A stretch of DNA of 64,000 nucleotides from Aquila chrysaetos chrysaetos (lineage: Eukaryota > Chordata > Aves > Accipitriformes > Accipitridae), in NCBI RefSeq assembly GCF_900496995.4, contig NC_044008.1:1526453-1590452 (forward strand). The letters are read 5' to 3'. The notes under the pieces are model-generated. The model made no database searches, had not been told where the DNA came from, and worked only from the letters and a program-made list of their open reading frames with translations. Numbering within the stretch: position 1 is the first letter of the stretch; each line of letters opens with the position of its first letter. Shown piece by piece: positions 12,859-27,858 of this stretch. A program made the position numbers and the translations under genes.

Positions 12859-12983
12859 TGAAGCAGCTGCCCATGCAGTAGCCACGCTTGCTGAAGCCAC
12901 TCTTCAAGGTGGAGGACAAATTGTCTTATCTGGCGAAACTGCAGCAGCAGTAGGAGCGCTTACTGGAGTCCAAGATGCCAATG
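12859..12983 (+). CDS. NRF1: NRF1 coding exon (residues about 408-450)
   Basis: This 125-bp exon supplies the last base of the Ser codon shared with the previous exon, then 41 full codons (EAAAHAVATLAEATLQGGGQ through TGVQDAN). It also gives the first base of the Gly codon completed at 40014. AG at 12857-12858 and the donor GTAAGG at 12984 bound it. It continues the Ala/Gly/Gln-rich activation domain. It precedes the 27-kb last intron, so any premature termination in that intron would remove the final 54 residues. Confidence 0.97.
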
Positions 12984-15900
12984 GTAAGGCTGCCAGAAAG
13001 TTTTTACTTTGTTTTTTTTCCTTTGCTCTTAGCTAGGGTTTTTTCCTCTCTTCCACTTGAAATGTCAAGTTTTCGCTAGTAGAATAGTTCTGCCTCATTG
13101 CAGATAGTCCCTAACTAGGTCGTGACCTAAAAGCCCAGAACAAAATGGTAGCACTAACCTCTTGTTTACTGCCATAGTGCTGGTGGCTCTGCTCTTTTCC
13201 TTGTTCTGCCAGCTTGCTATTTAACCTTAGTTTTGGGTGGAAAGACTGCTCCTGACTCTGTATCTGTACAGTGCGTAGCACAGGGAGGACCAGACTTGGT
13301 CAACTAACATAACTAGTCAGTGCCATAATAAACACCTCTCCAAAACGCTTCACTGTGAAGTGGCGGAGAGTATGAACATCGTTTTATTACCCACTCATTT
13401 CCTTCCTTTCTCAAGGCTTTTTTTGTATGCTTGGTGGCTGCTCTTGAGCAACTATCACTTTTCTGCTTGGGTGACACAGTCAGCCTCAGGTTGTTTGCCT
13501 CCTGCTTTATTTTCCATCTTGCCACCATAGTCAATTGGTTAGTTCTAGGGATTCTCTGTAGTGTTTCTCACCCGTTATCTGGATGTCTCTTCTGCCAAGT
13601 CTGATGACTTTTGCAGATATTCAAACTAAGCTCAGAGTGAATAAAACAGTAAGTTCATAGAAACCGGTTCAAGAGATGATACTGGAACATACGAACGTGT
13701 CTAGTTGGTGCTCATCCACTGCCTCCAGTTGCACTGTACTTCTGCCTGATGCCTTTACCACACTTTCTCAGTTCAGAGATGAAACTCGCTGGTTATTTCA
13801 ATTAAATGGAAGGAGATATGTCAAAAAAAAGTTCAAAAAGGCTGCAAAATGTGACGTTGTAAAGAAATGTTGCCTGGAGGATGGGGCTATTCGGACTCTA
13901 ATTGTCAAAGGGGGAACAAGCATGTGCAGTCAGGTGGCAGAGCGATGACTTCTTGCCTTGTCACTTTGCATGTAAAGCAGAAACCTGGCTAGGTGAGACC
14001 TCGAGTTTGACTTCCATCAAAATCCTCATCTCATAAGGAATGCGCTCATTTTGAAACGTCAATATTTAGTTTGCAGCGAAAACGGGGCAGTGGAGGGAAA
14101 AGTAATTTTACTCGGGGTGTTCGACTCGATGTCTCTTGCTGTGGAGTCAGCCAGCCTGAAGAGGGAGCAGAAATGAAGTGAAAACCCTATCCTTAGAGCT
14201 GGGAATGCATCTGATATTGAGAGGGAAGAGTAGGGTTGTGTTGTATTACACTTTGCCGGCAGCCTGGCATGAGGGGGATAAGTGATGTGTGTTTATCGAA
14301 GGAAGGATCTGACCCTGGATGCTCAAAACCAGCAACTAATCAGATTTGTAAAAGCACGTTAGCATCCTCTAGCAGATCTGCACCCCTGGCTCCCTTTGGT
14401 TTGCTTCCAAAATGCTTTCATGGTCTGGATTCCTCTGGATGCTTCCCCTAAACAGCTTTCCTCCTCCACACCCTTCCTGAGTCACTCTACCTCACTCACC
14501 CAGCATTAATATCATTTTAATGCAGGCTGGGCTTTTTTTCTTTCTTTTTTTCTTTTTTTTTTTTTTTTTTAGCAGCAGAGTTGGAAATCAGATGGGATTT
14601 AGAGTGCATTAAGGGGAGAGACTGCAGCATTTTCCTCTATGCAAAACCTTGCCCGCAGCCCCTCGCCTTGTTTCCACTCTTCTTCGATTTGCTCTAATCT
14701 CCGGTGGTATTAAGGGGAAGGGCTTTGTTGGCGCGGTAGTCCTTGGAAGCGCCATGCTGTTAGTTTTATTACGTAACCAGCTAATATATCTCCCTTAGGG
14801 ATGGAGGAGATGTTGGTATCCATTCCTGCTGTCTCTGTCTGGGGATGGAGAGCAGATGGATTTTCAGCATTGGCACTGTTGCCGAGGATTTGTCTGCCTT
14901 CTCTGTACCCTGAAGCCCAGGGTGTGAGTGTGAGCATCCTCCTGGACACCGGTGCTCGGTTATTTGATGCAGTGGGGACAAACAGCTCTGCATGCCCTTC
15001 TGTTGGGAGGAGGTGAAATGGGGAGTGATTTGGTGCAGTTGGTTGCAGGAAGGAGAAGGGGAAAATAAGTGCCAGAGCCGTAATGGTATTAAGCAGCAAA
15101 TTCCCCCTGCTTGCTATTGCTTGCAAAGTCTTAATTTGGTGATATTTCCAATAAACACTTCTCTCTAGGAATGCTCTTACTCTTCTTTCTGTAGGTCATT
15201 TCTGAGGGATTCCAATCCCTTACCCCTGCCACTTTCCCTGGAAGGGACATAAATTTAACACCATCTTATTGATAGGGAAAAGGAGACAGTAGTTTAACAA
15301 AATTGCTTGAGTCAGGTAAGGTGTTTCATTCCTGCTTTTAGCCATTAGATGTAATTATCCTCTTTTTAAAATTGTTTGTTTCTATCTTGATATGGTATTT
15401 TTCCCATCCATTCTCTGGCATCTGAATAATAATTAAGTGATACAAGAGAACCAAGATGGCTAAAAAGAGGCAAATTCTGTGTATTTGTGGATGTCTCGGA
15501 AGCTAGGGCTGAATTTGCTCTTGCAGGGTGTAGGGAGCCCAGCAGCATGGCTGAACTGCGAAAGGGCTGTGGATAATCTTGTGATCGGTTACATTTATAG
15601 CTAAGGGAAATAAGATCTCCTGCTCCCATGCAGTGTCAAACTAGCTAAGTGCATTATGGTTTTCTTGCTACTCTGGAGCATCTGCTCTGAGTCGGGATAC
15701 TGGAACTGATGACCCCATGGTTTGAGCCTCAGATGTTTTGTTCTTAAGTGGCTGGCATTAAAGCAAAGTAATATTCAAAGCAAGTGAAGGGGATTGTAAC
15801 AGCACTGATTTCCGAAGTTGGTTGGAAGCTGAAAAAGCTCCAGTAAGGGGAAACTCTGCACTCTGGGGCTGCTTTCGGTGTGCATTATGGGCAGCTCTGT

Positions 15901-18206
15901 GTGATGGGCTGGTGCTGGAGCCATCCCAGCCCGCCGGGGCTGGAGGAGAGAAACTTGATCGGCATTGGGAAGGAGAGGTGACGATGCCAGCCTGCAGTCT
16001 GGGCCTCGCTGGCTGGAGCATCCTCATACTGCAGCCTTTTGTTTGACATTGATCTGATCAGGGGCTTGAAAGCTGCTTGGGCTATGGGCTTCCTGGCTTC
16101 GTCTTTAAATATTGATGAAGCTTTTGCCTAAGCAGTACACGCACGGGGCTGTAGCAGTGCGCAGTGCTGCCCGTGAAGGACAGAGCAGGCTCCCTACCCA
16201 AGGAAGGCTGGTTTAATGGCCTCGGTTTCATCACAAGCCTGGGCTTATTGCAGTTTCGTGCAGCGTGCGGCATTTTTAAGGGCCGATTTGAAGGCGAGAG
16301 GGGTGGTATGCTCAAAGCCCCAGCTGGGGTTCAAAACAGGGCATGGAAGGAGGGACGGTGGAAAGAGCTGGTGTTGGGAAGAGGAGAAATGGCAGTGGAA
16401 GATGTGAAATCAAGCTGTGACCAGGGAGATAATTTAACAGACCTGAGCTAGGCACAGCCAGAGACCCAATGGGTCCTTGCTGGTGCACCCTGATCCTCAC
16501 GTGCAGCAACTGCTGCTCTTTTTCCTGGCCCCAAAGCATGTTTTACTGATGTATCTCCTCCCTGTGCTGCTGGAGATGCTCCTGGGAGCACTGATGTGCC
16601 TGGTGGTGGTGTGGCAGAATACAGCTGGGCACTAAGAGGAGCCTACGGTGAGTCTTGCCCTTCTCCATCCCCCGAGTCATCCAAAAAATCCAAACCCAAT
16701 TCTCCATACAACCAAAGGGAGCCGTGCTTACAGCTAGGGCTGAGCCAGGCTTATCAAGTTGTGATGGAAGCCCGGGGAGAGCATTAGGACTCTTGACGTG
16801 GGCAAAGGGGGATTAGCAAGCTCTCTGCTTTCGCAAACAGAGGAAATAAGGCGTCAGTACAAGAGCATATCTTGCAAGTTAGGATAGGATAAACAAGCCT
16901 ATAGCGGCATTTAGGGTGACGGGGAACTTGCTGCACAGAAGAGCTGTTCCAGTTGGCGACTGCTATATCAGAAAGGGTTTAAATGCTGAAAAGCCTTCAG
17001 CTCTGGGTGAGGCTGCCGAGCTTCCCGCACGAAATCAATAAGGTGTCAGGTGGAAACCTGTCTCCACCCTCAGCTGCGCAGATGGGAGATGGGGAGACCT
17101 CCAGGCCTGGAGCACGGTTGCCAGTTCCGTCGGGCTCTGTGTAGGCTGTTTACAGTTGAAAGCACATCCAGGAGGGGAAAGCAGGAGTTGAGATCCTGTT
17201 CCCCGGGCTGTGCGCGTCTCCTAGAGAGTGTGAAAGCAGAGGGAGATACGTCGGGCAAACCCAGCGAAGGGAACTGCCTGTTCTTGCTTTTGGATGCCTT
17301 GGGACAGGGAGGTGCGGCACACTGATCCGCTGGTAACTGGTGGCTTTTTTGCATGAGAGAAAAAAAAAAGGGGGGGGGGGAGGCTTGGAGACTGATCTGC
17401 TGCAAGTGTCAGTCTTTAAAAGAAATATTTTTTTTCCTGTTGGATCTCCTTTTTATGGAAGATGGACCCAAATGAGTTGCTAGCAGCTTGGCAAAGTGCA
17501 GATCAGCTTGCCCGCATCCAAGCAGACAGGAAGGAAAGTGTCAAGCTTTTTGTAGGGTCTTCTGGGTGGGAAGAGGTTTTTTTTTTTAATGAAACGTTGC
17601 CCTGAAACAGATAGGATTTAATCCCAATCTGAAGGAGAAGTGAGGAAAATAATTTTTGCAGATGTGTTTCAGATGACAGGGGAAAAGAGAGTCCGGTGGC
17701 AGCCAGCAAGGAGAGCTGAAGTGGATGAGTGTGATTTCCTGGGTGCATGTGCTGAGCATGTCCAGGAACAGTGAGAAGTTTTTCCTAGAGGACGAATTAC
17801 TGTGCATGAATGAATTATTGCCAGCAACGGGGCCGTGATGCACTCTGAGTAAAATATGTTGGCATAAGCCTCACTTAAAACGAGCTTATTCTATGTCAAG
17901 TATGTGCAGTTCCCTACGTGTGCCCTGTAGAGAGGGGGTACTTGACTGCAGCTCAGCCATCTCTGTGTCTGCACCCTTTCCATGTCAGCCTCTGGCTGTC
18001 CGGGGAGCCCCAGTGTGGTTGATGAGGAATATGCAGTGCCGGGATCGTGGGACACCAGCCACAGGTTTGATGCCAGCAGCCAGCATGGTGCTGCTAGGTC
18101 TTTCCCAGTACGATGAGGGCCAAAGTATTTCCAAGACCCGAGACCGCTGCTTCGCTTGCACTGAGCTTTACCAGCACAGATGATTTCTGCTCGCTTTGGC
18201 ATGACT

Positions 18207-18226
18207 TGCCTTGCCTTGCCTTGCCG
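18207..18226 (+). repeat. Short TTGCC pentanucleotide run
   Basis: Four consecutive copies of a TTGCC unit lie inside the last NRF1 intron. It is a minor microsatellite with no function that can be inferred. Confidence 0.7.
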
Positions 18227-21200
18227 CTTTAAACCCATCATGATGGATCTCATGCTTTTTGCTGCTGTCCTACATTACTCTTGGGCACTAATCTCGGGCA
18301 GCGCTGGCGGTGCAGTCGGCTCAGGCTGTCCTTCTGACGCTGGGCTGTCATGGGCGCTGTGCGGCTTTGGTTTGACATCTTGGGACTGATGACGAGGCGG
18401 CTGCCGCTGACGATTAGGATTTGTCTGCCCACCAACCGGGGCTAAAAATAGTGGCTCAGACAAGTCCTGCTTGTACTGCATTGATGGCCAGATTTTCCCT
18501 TCGGTCCAACTAACCAGGCGCTACCTATGCCAACGTGCAGTTATGTTACATGGAGCCAGCCTCGCACAACCCAGCACAGACAATTTGTCTGGGTTGTTTG
18601 AGTAGAGCAGGAGGCTGGAGGTGGATGCCACGGCACTTGAGTGCTGCTGGCTTTAGGGCCTCCCTTGGCTTGTTGAGTGACCTTGATAAGTCCCTTGATG
18701 GAGATGCAGAATGGTTATTTCTGGGTACGGTTTGGCTTTTGGGATAGGGAGGCTTGTGGGCTCTGCCATTTTATTTCCTTGGGGGAAAATGTTTTTATAT
18801 AAAGAGCACTTGTAATGTACCACAGGTCTCTTTCCTCTTTGCAAAGGCAGCGGTGTTGGAGGAGCACAAGGAGAGCCTCCTGGGTGGTTTTGTGCCCCCA
18901 TTCTGTGTCCAAGTCTCACATGAAGTCTACAGGCTGCTTTTTAGTTCTGAAACACGCCTTTGAGATTGCAAAGAGAGAAGGCAGTGTCCGGGGCAGACAC
19001 CAGAAGTGGCTCAGTTCCTAGCTTGATCTATTGCTGTCCCCTAAAAGATTTTCCTCAGTGTGTTTGTGATGGTGTTAGCAATACCCTGAAAGGGAAGCCA
19101 ACTTCGTTAGGGGTAGGGAGTCACTGCCAAGTCCTTTGCTGTTTCATCACTTCTAGCATTTCTTCGAGTCCTGTTGCTTTCAGTGAGTTTCCATCCAGTA
19201 AATGAGCTGTGCCCCGTCTGGCCTTATCTCCTGGCTTCTCAATGACCTTACAGCATCTCCAGCACCTCCCTTGCCCTCCCCGTTTCCCCTCCCCTGGTGA
19301 GTTTTGACATCCATTCCTGTTATCAGGCAGTTGAGACTTACAGGCTCTCCAGCTGTCACAGCTGATGCTGTCCCGGTTTAAGCATAGGCCATTTACCTTC
19401 CACGTGTCCTGAATTAGGGGAAATGGACAGGAGGGCTGGGTCTGTTTAAAAATTAAAGCTGATTACAAGGCATTAACATTACATTTAAAGAAATAGACAG
19501 CAGCCCTCCTCTCTCAGCATAGTTGCAATATGTTCCCTTTTGTTCTGGTCTGGAAGAGGAAGCAGGACTGGTATCGACTCCAGGCTGGGCAGGATTTCTT
19601 CTTTTTCCATAAATTTAAAAAGAGAAGCTGCCTGATGTCTGCTGCAATACTTTAAAGCAGTTCTGGTCTTACTACCTAAAGCAGTTCCCATCTTTGCGAT
19701 AGTAACAGAAAGCTTAAGTTCTTTCTGCTGATCTTGAATTTCTCTTGGAAAATTCAGATCTACTGACACTGTGTTCATCAGTCTGTCTTCTGAATTGTTG
19801 TGTTGGGAAGCTTCATATTTGAGGGATCCCAATTGTTTTACACATGCATTCACTCTGGTGCCAAAACACAGACATCTTGGGGGCAGCAGTCAGGAAGAAA
19901 ACTTTCTTTTTCTTTCTCTTTTTTTTTTTTTTTTTTCCCCCATAAAGGCTCAGCTTCACTGAGGCAGATGGATTTTAAGGAATGTTTGGTCTGAGATCTT
20001 CAGGGCTGAGAAGGCAAAGGGACCTGGTTGCTTCATGCATGGAAGCATAGAAACGTGAGCATGTTGTGTGCCGGAGGTGCTGTTCCCACCATGCCCTGTC
20101 CTAGCTGCAGCGTGGGCTTGGGCTGGGGCTGAACGTGGGTTTAAGGAAGCAGGCAGGGTTTGTGTCTTCCATAGCCTTCCTTACAGAGATGTGCTTCAAC
20201 AAGGGCCTTCATGGCATGGCTTTCCTGCTTCTCTCCTCCTGCAGCAGTGACCCTATTTTCTCATTACGTAGGGTTGTTGCTTTCCCAAGTTTCCCAAGAT
20301 TGAGCTTCCTTCCCGTGGTGACACTTCATCACAAAAGAGTAATAAGTTGATCTGACTGGGAGCACTCTGAATGAATGTGCTGCTTGACTAGAAATTTGTT
20401 GTGTTTCTAGGTTGAATTTGAAGCCTATTTATTTGGTTTATTTGTATGATATTTGTCAAGGCTTCTGTGTCTTCATCTCACAGTCCCTCAGTAATCCACG
20501 TGGCTTCAGAAGGAGCTGGTCAGTGCAGGATGCTTACTGAAAAGAGGCCAAGCCTTTTGGCAGGTGAAGTGATACATGGGGCATATATTTGTATTCACTG
20601 GATCTTGCTTTTCTCCATCTCTTAATGGGACTTTTCATTTGACTTTACTATTGCCAATGTTCACGTTAAATTCCAGGCGTTTGTTTCAACTTACGGTGAC
20701 AAAGTCCCCAACAACCTGGCTTTGAGAGCCACATTACTGAGGTCCTGAGCTTTGCTGGTCCCCTCATGCTAACATCCCTGAATCTGGGTATCGGGGGGTC
20801 ATGGGCCATATGGCTCTTGGCTCGCTGGCTGGTTGGAGATCACCTTTGCTTGTGGAGAAGGTGCGTTCTGCCTGATGTCTGCGTAAGCTAATGGGGATGG
20901 GCAGCTCTGCACAACTCCACTCTTGCTCAGCCAAGATGAACACTGAGCAGGAGAAGGAAGGACCTGGTCATCTTTATGGAGTACAGTCCTCATTTTGACT
21001 GATGCATGATTGAGAAGTGTATAGGATTTTGTTTGAGAGAGGGGTGGGCTTTTTGGTGATGATGTATTGTGGGGTTTTTTATCTCCCTAAAGTATATGCA
21101 CCCTGACTGTAAGACTTAGATATTTGAGAAGGACTTCGGACCTACACCAGTTTGGTTGCAGCAGTGGTTTTGGGGTGCCTGCAAGAGATGGGTATCCTAA

Positions 21201-24200
21201 TCCTTTTGTCTAAAAGAGATGAGGTTGAATACGGGCAGGAAAGGAATGGCAGTCAGTATACTTAGCATGTTTCCCTAAGTATGTCTGGAAGCACAGAACT
21301 GGATAGACAAACTTCTCCTTGCTTGCCACTGTTTCCAGCCCAAGAATTGGGATGGGAAGGGATGGAGGTATCTGTGTAGTCTGCCTCGTTAGTGCCGCCG
21401 TCTAGGGATCGGTGCTTTGGCCCCAAGTTGGGGTAGGGAGGTGCTCTCCTGACAACCTGCACATCTTCAGCATGGTGCTGTTCTATTTATAGCTCTTGGC
21501 CTAAAGAAAAGGGCACAGATGGAGTCAGAAAACCAGCTCTGTGAAGCTGCCTGGTCCTGCATCACTCTCCTGACCCATCGCAGATGCCAGTGAGTCATTT
21601 TTCCAGGCCTCTTCCTCCATGACTAACGTAACCCAGATCAGAGGCTTGGTTGGCAGAGCTGTACCAGCAGAGCTTCTTCATGGGGCTCCTGCCACGTTTG
21701 CAAATAGGGTGGTGGTACTCATAAAAGGACCACAGGCAACATAAGGCTGGGGAAGGCAGTTTTTTTGCCATTTCTGCTGGACACAGACAATTTCTATGCT
21801 GACAGAGCTCAACGGTGGATCTGAGCATTCCAACCCATTAAGTGTTGAACTGGGTGGATGGTAGATTAAGCCGATATCAAAACCAGCCTCTGCTTTGCTG
21901 CTCCTTTCTCAGTGTTCCCAGGATGAAGTTTATGTGTGATGGATTCTGCCTGTAATAACAGTTTATTCAAACCTATGCTGAGTGTGTGGCAGCCCCCCAC
22001 CTCAGCTTTTTGAGCCCTGTGAGACGTTGGGTAATGTAGCCCATGTCTGGAAGACCTTCCAGCTTAACAGCAGACAGGAGACAACCAAGGACAACTTCAT
22101 CCTGCTGTCACAATCTCTGCTTATTCTCCTGGTCCTCCAGGCAATCCCAAATGAGAGGTCCCAGCTCACCCTCCTTGCACACTGGCATGGCGAGCTGCTT
22201 CCCAGAGAGGAGCAAGACTTGCATCTTGAGTTGTAGGGCACCATTTCTTCTGCAACTGATCCCAACTGACCCCTCGCTGCCTCGGGGTAAGGATGGGCAA
22301 CGGTCCCTGCTGTGGAGCAGCTGTAGTATCTTTCAGTGCAGATTTTAGCTTGCAAGGTGGCTGGCCTCCTGCTTAGAGAAATAGAGTCCCCATGTCCCCA
22401 TCTGTGTAGTGATGGGTGAGTGCTGCGACCACAGACAAAGCTGGGGATGTCGCTGCTGTTTTTCTACCTGTGCCATGCTGCTTTTACCCCTTACACCATT
22501 CAAGGGCTTGGGGAATTGAAAGAGCAGCCTGTGATTACACTGAATCAGGGCAGATGGAGAGGGGCTTTCTAATCCCCCTGCACCCCTGTGTCACAGCAGA
22601 ACTGGGCTGCAATCTGCTGTTTCATGACAGCAGGACACAGTTCTTGCCTTCCCTAGCAGGTACCCTTGTGGCTATGAGCTGGGCTGGATCAGGCCACCCT
22701 CTCCCGCTGTACACTGGAGAGCTGTGGAAAATGTTGCCAGGCTTTGAATGGATGGAGGCTCGTCTGACCCGAGGGCAGTTTGTGAGCTCCAGGCTCTTAA
22801 TGGCTGTCAGTGGGCGTAGGGTGCAATCTGATCCAAATGGGAAGCTGGCTGAAATCCCAGCAAGCTGTTGTTACCGTGTGAGGCATCTTATGAAATGAGA
22901 TGGATTTTGTGAACTCTCCCCCCTGCCTGGCACCCCACTAGAAGGAGAAATACCCTGTAAGCTAAGCTACAAGCTGGGGCTTCCCCAAGTACAGCTCTTC
23001 AGCGTATTGAGGCATGGTTTGCGTGTCTCTCCATTTACGAAGCTCTTGTGTATTAGACCAAAGTTTCCTCCCTGCGAAGCTACTTGCACTTTCTGTTCTC
23101 AGCACAGCCTCCCCCACTCCATGCTCCTCTTCGGACTGTGCGTTCCCACTTCCCGGGCGCGCAATGCGGGACTAGACATCTCCAAACTGCTCAAGGGGCT
23201 GTTTGTTTTCTTTGCTTTATAAAGGGCTCTGCCCCTCTTTGAAAACAGCCTTGGCTGCTTTCTTAGCAGGGTCTGACCTCTTGAGTTCCTCTATTGCTTT
23301 TTTCTGAGCATGTCTAGAGGATCATTCTGTGACTGTATTTATCCTCTTCATTGGATCTCCATAGCAAGGACTGATTTTAAAGCCTAAAAGCACAACCCCA
23401 TCTGTCTTGTGCCTCTGGGGCATAGTAAAGAGCCCTGTCCTGCAACCACTGAGCCTGTGAGCGATCTCACTTGCAGAAATGTTTTCATTGTCCACCAGAC
23501 CTGCCTACGGCAGAATGATGAAGATTGCAGGTTTTGATTCGTTTTCCTGAGTGGCCACACTGGACCTTCAGACTTCTGTTTTTCCAAGTGAAACTCGTTT
23601 CTCTTCTTTGGCCCTGATGTTCAACGGTTAGGATTTGGGTTTGAAGAAGACAACATTTCTTGCTATGGGATTGATTAATCTATGCTTTGAGGCGTCAGCA
23701 GGTTGCACGAGAGCTTGGGGAGATGCAGCTCCACCTTGGCATCCCTTGGCTGGTGATGCTTGGGTGGCCTTGTCCGAAAGGTTGGTGGGATGCCCTCGCC
23801 TGTGGGCACACAAGGAAGAGAAGGTAAATTTGTCACTGTAAAGACTGTTCCAGCCTTCCAGCAACTTGATTGCAGCCTGGTAAATGGACAGCGTGAGACT
23901 AACCCCCGGGGATATCCCTCCTCTCCCCTTTCTCTGGGTGAGTCCTAACGATAGCTGGGCAGAGGGCTTGAAGGTAAAACCGTTTTTCATTGCCCTCTGA
24001 CCAGTCGGGAATGCTTTTCTTGCTGCCTGGCGTCCCTCTGGGAAGTAAATCACAGTCACAGTAGAGGGCAGTGTGTTTGTCCCTGGAGGCCCTTGTCTCC
24101 CAGTGACCTTCTCAGCTCATGAAGACAGCTTGGCTTTGCTGTAAAGCAGCTCATGTGACAGCGGTAATCCGCAGCTAGTAAACAGCTGTGCAGGAAGATT

Positions 24201-27200
24201 GCAGGGGAATCGCCCTATTTTCCCCATACTGCAGACCCTGGTAGGCCAGCATACGAGAGCAGGACGATGGCTTCTGCTTGCTGTGGGAGGCTGCTATCTC
24301 TTTGGCTGCATGAGTCCATCAGTGGGTTGGTATGTTTGAAGCCACACCAGCCACCGCTGCAAAGCACGCTTGCCAGGTCAGGAGCACACATGTGCTTCTG
24401 TGAGTCGACGTGAGGCTGCAAAACAGGTTCCAATAAGAAAAAAAGCAATTGCTCCTGAAGTGGTTTCCTCTGAATCTTTTCCAAAGCCAGAGGTGGCATT
24501 TCTAAGCCTGATTTTGACTTGTTCCTCCCACCCCCCATATCCGTTGGCTTAATTTATTCTCTGATATGTACAAATTCCTCCCTGAGTAACGCTTTCTGAT
24601 GGCTTGCGTGGACCCCCTTCTGCTCCAGGGACGCTTGGTCACTGGTGCACTTTTTGCCATCTGCCCACAGAAAGTTAAAGTGTGCCCTGGAGAAGACACA
24701 GACTCTGAGAAGGGAAAGACTGAGGGAGCACTAGCTTGGAATTGGTTTAAAATTAATCATGGTATTATTTGTTATTCCCATACCCAGCTTACAGATCGTA
24801 GCAAATTTTCCCTCCCTGTGGGTTTGCCTCCTTGTTGCCACATATACTTGAACTTCCTCATCTCCATTTTCCCCCTATGATTTTAATTTTCAAAACCTCA
24901 AGCGTGTCCGAAGGGAAGTTCAGTGAACAGGGACTGGTGCTGACGAGCCGAAGGAGCCAATGACAGCTAAAGCAGGCACTCTCAGACCAAGATCCAGGCT
25001 TGTGGAGCCAGAGGTTCCTCCACTGCACAGGCGGCAGCAGCCGTAAGCTGCCAGCAATTTGCCTCTGTTCCCTCCAGGAAGGAGGTGCCTTTGATCAGGT
25101 AAGCAGCAGTTGCTTTGTACCCATGTAATCCCTTGGTTTCTCTACCATCTCTGCCAGAAACCACCAGCAGTGTGTTTGTGGCTTCAGTAAGTTGTCCACC
25201 AGTGGCTTGAGACAAACCCTCATTTCATGTAAGCTACAGAACAGCCTTCAGAAGTGGCCATCTGTTACCGCTGGCCTATGACAGATTTGAATGCAAGACC
25301 TCGCAGTGAAAGGCTCTCTGCTATTCCCCTGAGCCGGCTGATCTCTTCCCTTCCACCCCTTTCCATCAAAAAAAAAAAAAAAAAAAGCTTTGTACTCCCA
25401 AGCATTAGGGGACTCTAATTGGTGTGTGCACGACAGGACCACTGCATTTAAATGGTGAACGTATAGCTAATGGAAGCTGAGTTTTATTGCTGGCATAAAT
25501 ATAGTATGTTCAATTCCTTTGAAGTCACAGGGATCAGCAGACAGGGGTGTTTGTGTTCAATTATACACTATCAATGAATTTGGCCCATGGTTGTTTCCTG
25601 TTGCTCTAACCTGCAGATGCATTATGATGTACTCAGCCAAATCTTCTCAGAGGTTCCTGGTACGTTTTCTTTGCAAAAAAGGGTCCAAGTCGCACTTCCA
25701 AATAGGAGTTAAGTGTCACAAGGTTTGAAGTCCCGCAGCAAATTAACAAGACTTGAATTTGGCCGGGGTTTAGGCTTTCTGCTTATTTGCTGCTGTCAGA
25801 GTTGTGCCTTCTCGCTTCTGGTCCAGGCGGACCTGCGGTCTGAGCCAGAGCAGTTGTTCCCGCAGCCAGTGAGCGGGACTCCGGTCTGAATCATCCACAA
25901 CAGATGCAAAGCAGAAGGGATTCTCCAGCCACCGCAGCTCCTTTCACTCTCAGGAAGCGTTTTCCGACCTGTTCTGTCCTGCCCTGGGAGGCGACAGGAC
26001 AGGCTGTTATACAAGCGGCTGCTTGATTCTTTTTGCAGTTTTTGTCCGCGCGGGTCCGTGTGCCATGAGTCTCCCCTTTGCGGGCCCCTGTGCACCCGGG
26101 GTGAGACCCACAGGGACAAAACACCTGGAAGACCCCTGCTTACTGCAAAGCAAACGGTGATTTCTCTCCCTGCACCCATCATTGCCTTCTCTTGGTGTGC
26201 AAAGAGGCTTCCGACCACCTAGCCTGTGTGGCTCGGGCTCTGCCTGGATGCACAAATGTTCTGTGCCTTCAGTCACCAGGCCAGGGCCCAAGCCTTTTTT
26301 TTTTTTTTTTTTAATCAACAGCTGTGCAGAGTTTAAAAGGGAGGAATCTGCCAGAGGCAGTAGCATACCAAGAATAAGCACTCTCTGGAGAGAGAGGTAG
26401 GAACCCATCCCACCTGCTGCGCAGCCCAGGCAGTGGAAGACGGTGGTGTATGAAAAAAAGGAGGAATGTAGACTGTAAAAACTTGCTCTTTGCATGATAA
26501 GTTCCATGTCTGAGTCGTGTATTTGCTGTGATTTATTGCTTACCTTGCTAAGGATGGGCCAGGTCCTACATGGGGGGAAGGCGGGGGGATCTGTGCCAAA
26601 TGGGTCCCTTGTCCTATAAAGAAGACAGGCTGCAGACACCAAAGCACTGTGACACTTCACACCGTTGCAATGAGGATGTGTGCTGGTTTGTAGCAGGGAT
26701 GCTTTTATAGCTAGATTTGAAGGGTATGCTTTGAAGAAGAGAGGAAAAGGACCCTTAAGGTGGGTGTCTAGCCCTTTTTTCCCCCAAGGAAAAAAGAAGA
26801 GTGCTTACCTCCTTGTAGCTAGCACGGGAACTAGTGTAAGGTAAGGCTTCAGCAGAGACACCAGAGTTGCAGCTTTCCATATCTGCAAGGTAAAGCTTTG
26901 AACGCCTTCCCAAGGCATTGTCCTCCTCCAAAAGTTGTGCACCTTGCTTGGCTGTGAGTTCATGTCACCTCTCTTGGGTTAAGAGCATGATTTCTCCCAG
27001 CAAAGAGGCACAGGGGCCAGGAGTGGGGCACTGGGGGAGAGAGCCCATCACTTTGGACCCGTTCGTTGGCCATGAATGTGCACTCTGTTGTAGCAGAGAG
27101 GCTCCCGCTGAACAAGTTAGCGAAATGCTGGGAAAATGTTATTTAGATGAAGCCAGAGACTATCTGGTTACGTATTACCTTACTGCCAGAACAATAGCTG

Positions 27201-27838
27201 CTTTATATCTCCATGTACTAAATGCTCTGTAGTATATGCTAATGTCCATGTTCACATGTGATCTATCGCGCAGCGTACGAACTTGTGAAACTCATTGAGA
27301 TCCAATTCTGTCGTAGCCTTAAAAACACATTGAGCTCCTTTCAGAGACCAGTGAGGCCGAGCGCCTGGATTTCATGAACTTTCTAGCCTCGTGCTCTTGG
27401 GATACATAGAAATGCCACTTTGGCAGCCATTTCTGCTTCTCATTCATTTCTCATCCCTCTACTCGGGGAACAGTGGAGAGATTTACTGGAGGTGGCCTTA
27501 GCTTCTCCAAGATGGATTTTACTACTCTCACTTCTGTGCAGCCGTTTCTCATTGGGCCTCTCTGGTCCAATTAAGCCATTCATCTAAATATTTGTAAAAT
27601 ACAGTACAAACGTCTGGAATTATCTGATATGTGCCTCCCACTTACTCTGCCTCCCACTTATGCACATAATGTTCTGTGTAGAGGTAGAAATATTTAGGTT
27701 ACTGTGCCTAATATTGGGGTGTTACTCGTATGTGGACATTGAATTTTCTCCTCATATGTGGGCATTGAATTTTTTAATTCACCTAGTAAGCAAAAGGATG
27801 TATTTCCTGTGAATATATTAATTACCCCACTTAATCCT

Positions 27839-27858
27839 CCCCCCCCCCCCCCCCCCCC
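27839..27858 (+). repeat. C20 homopolymer
   Basis: Twenty consecutive C bases, G20 on the minus strand, lie in otherwise AT-rich intron sequence. It is capable of G-quadruplex or i-motif formation and is also a likely site of length error in assembly. Confidence 0.95.

Noticed and set aside
19485..19853. 122-codon minus-strand ORF in the last NRF1 intron
   Set aside because: Normal codon mix but no recognisable protein; compared by eye with the 9.3-kb ORF and no convincing similarity found.
26007..26660. 217-codon minus-strand ORF in the NRF1 intron
   Set aside because: No recognisable domain; it includes a Lys run from a T tract and lacks splice or promoter context. Treated as chance.
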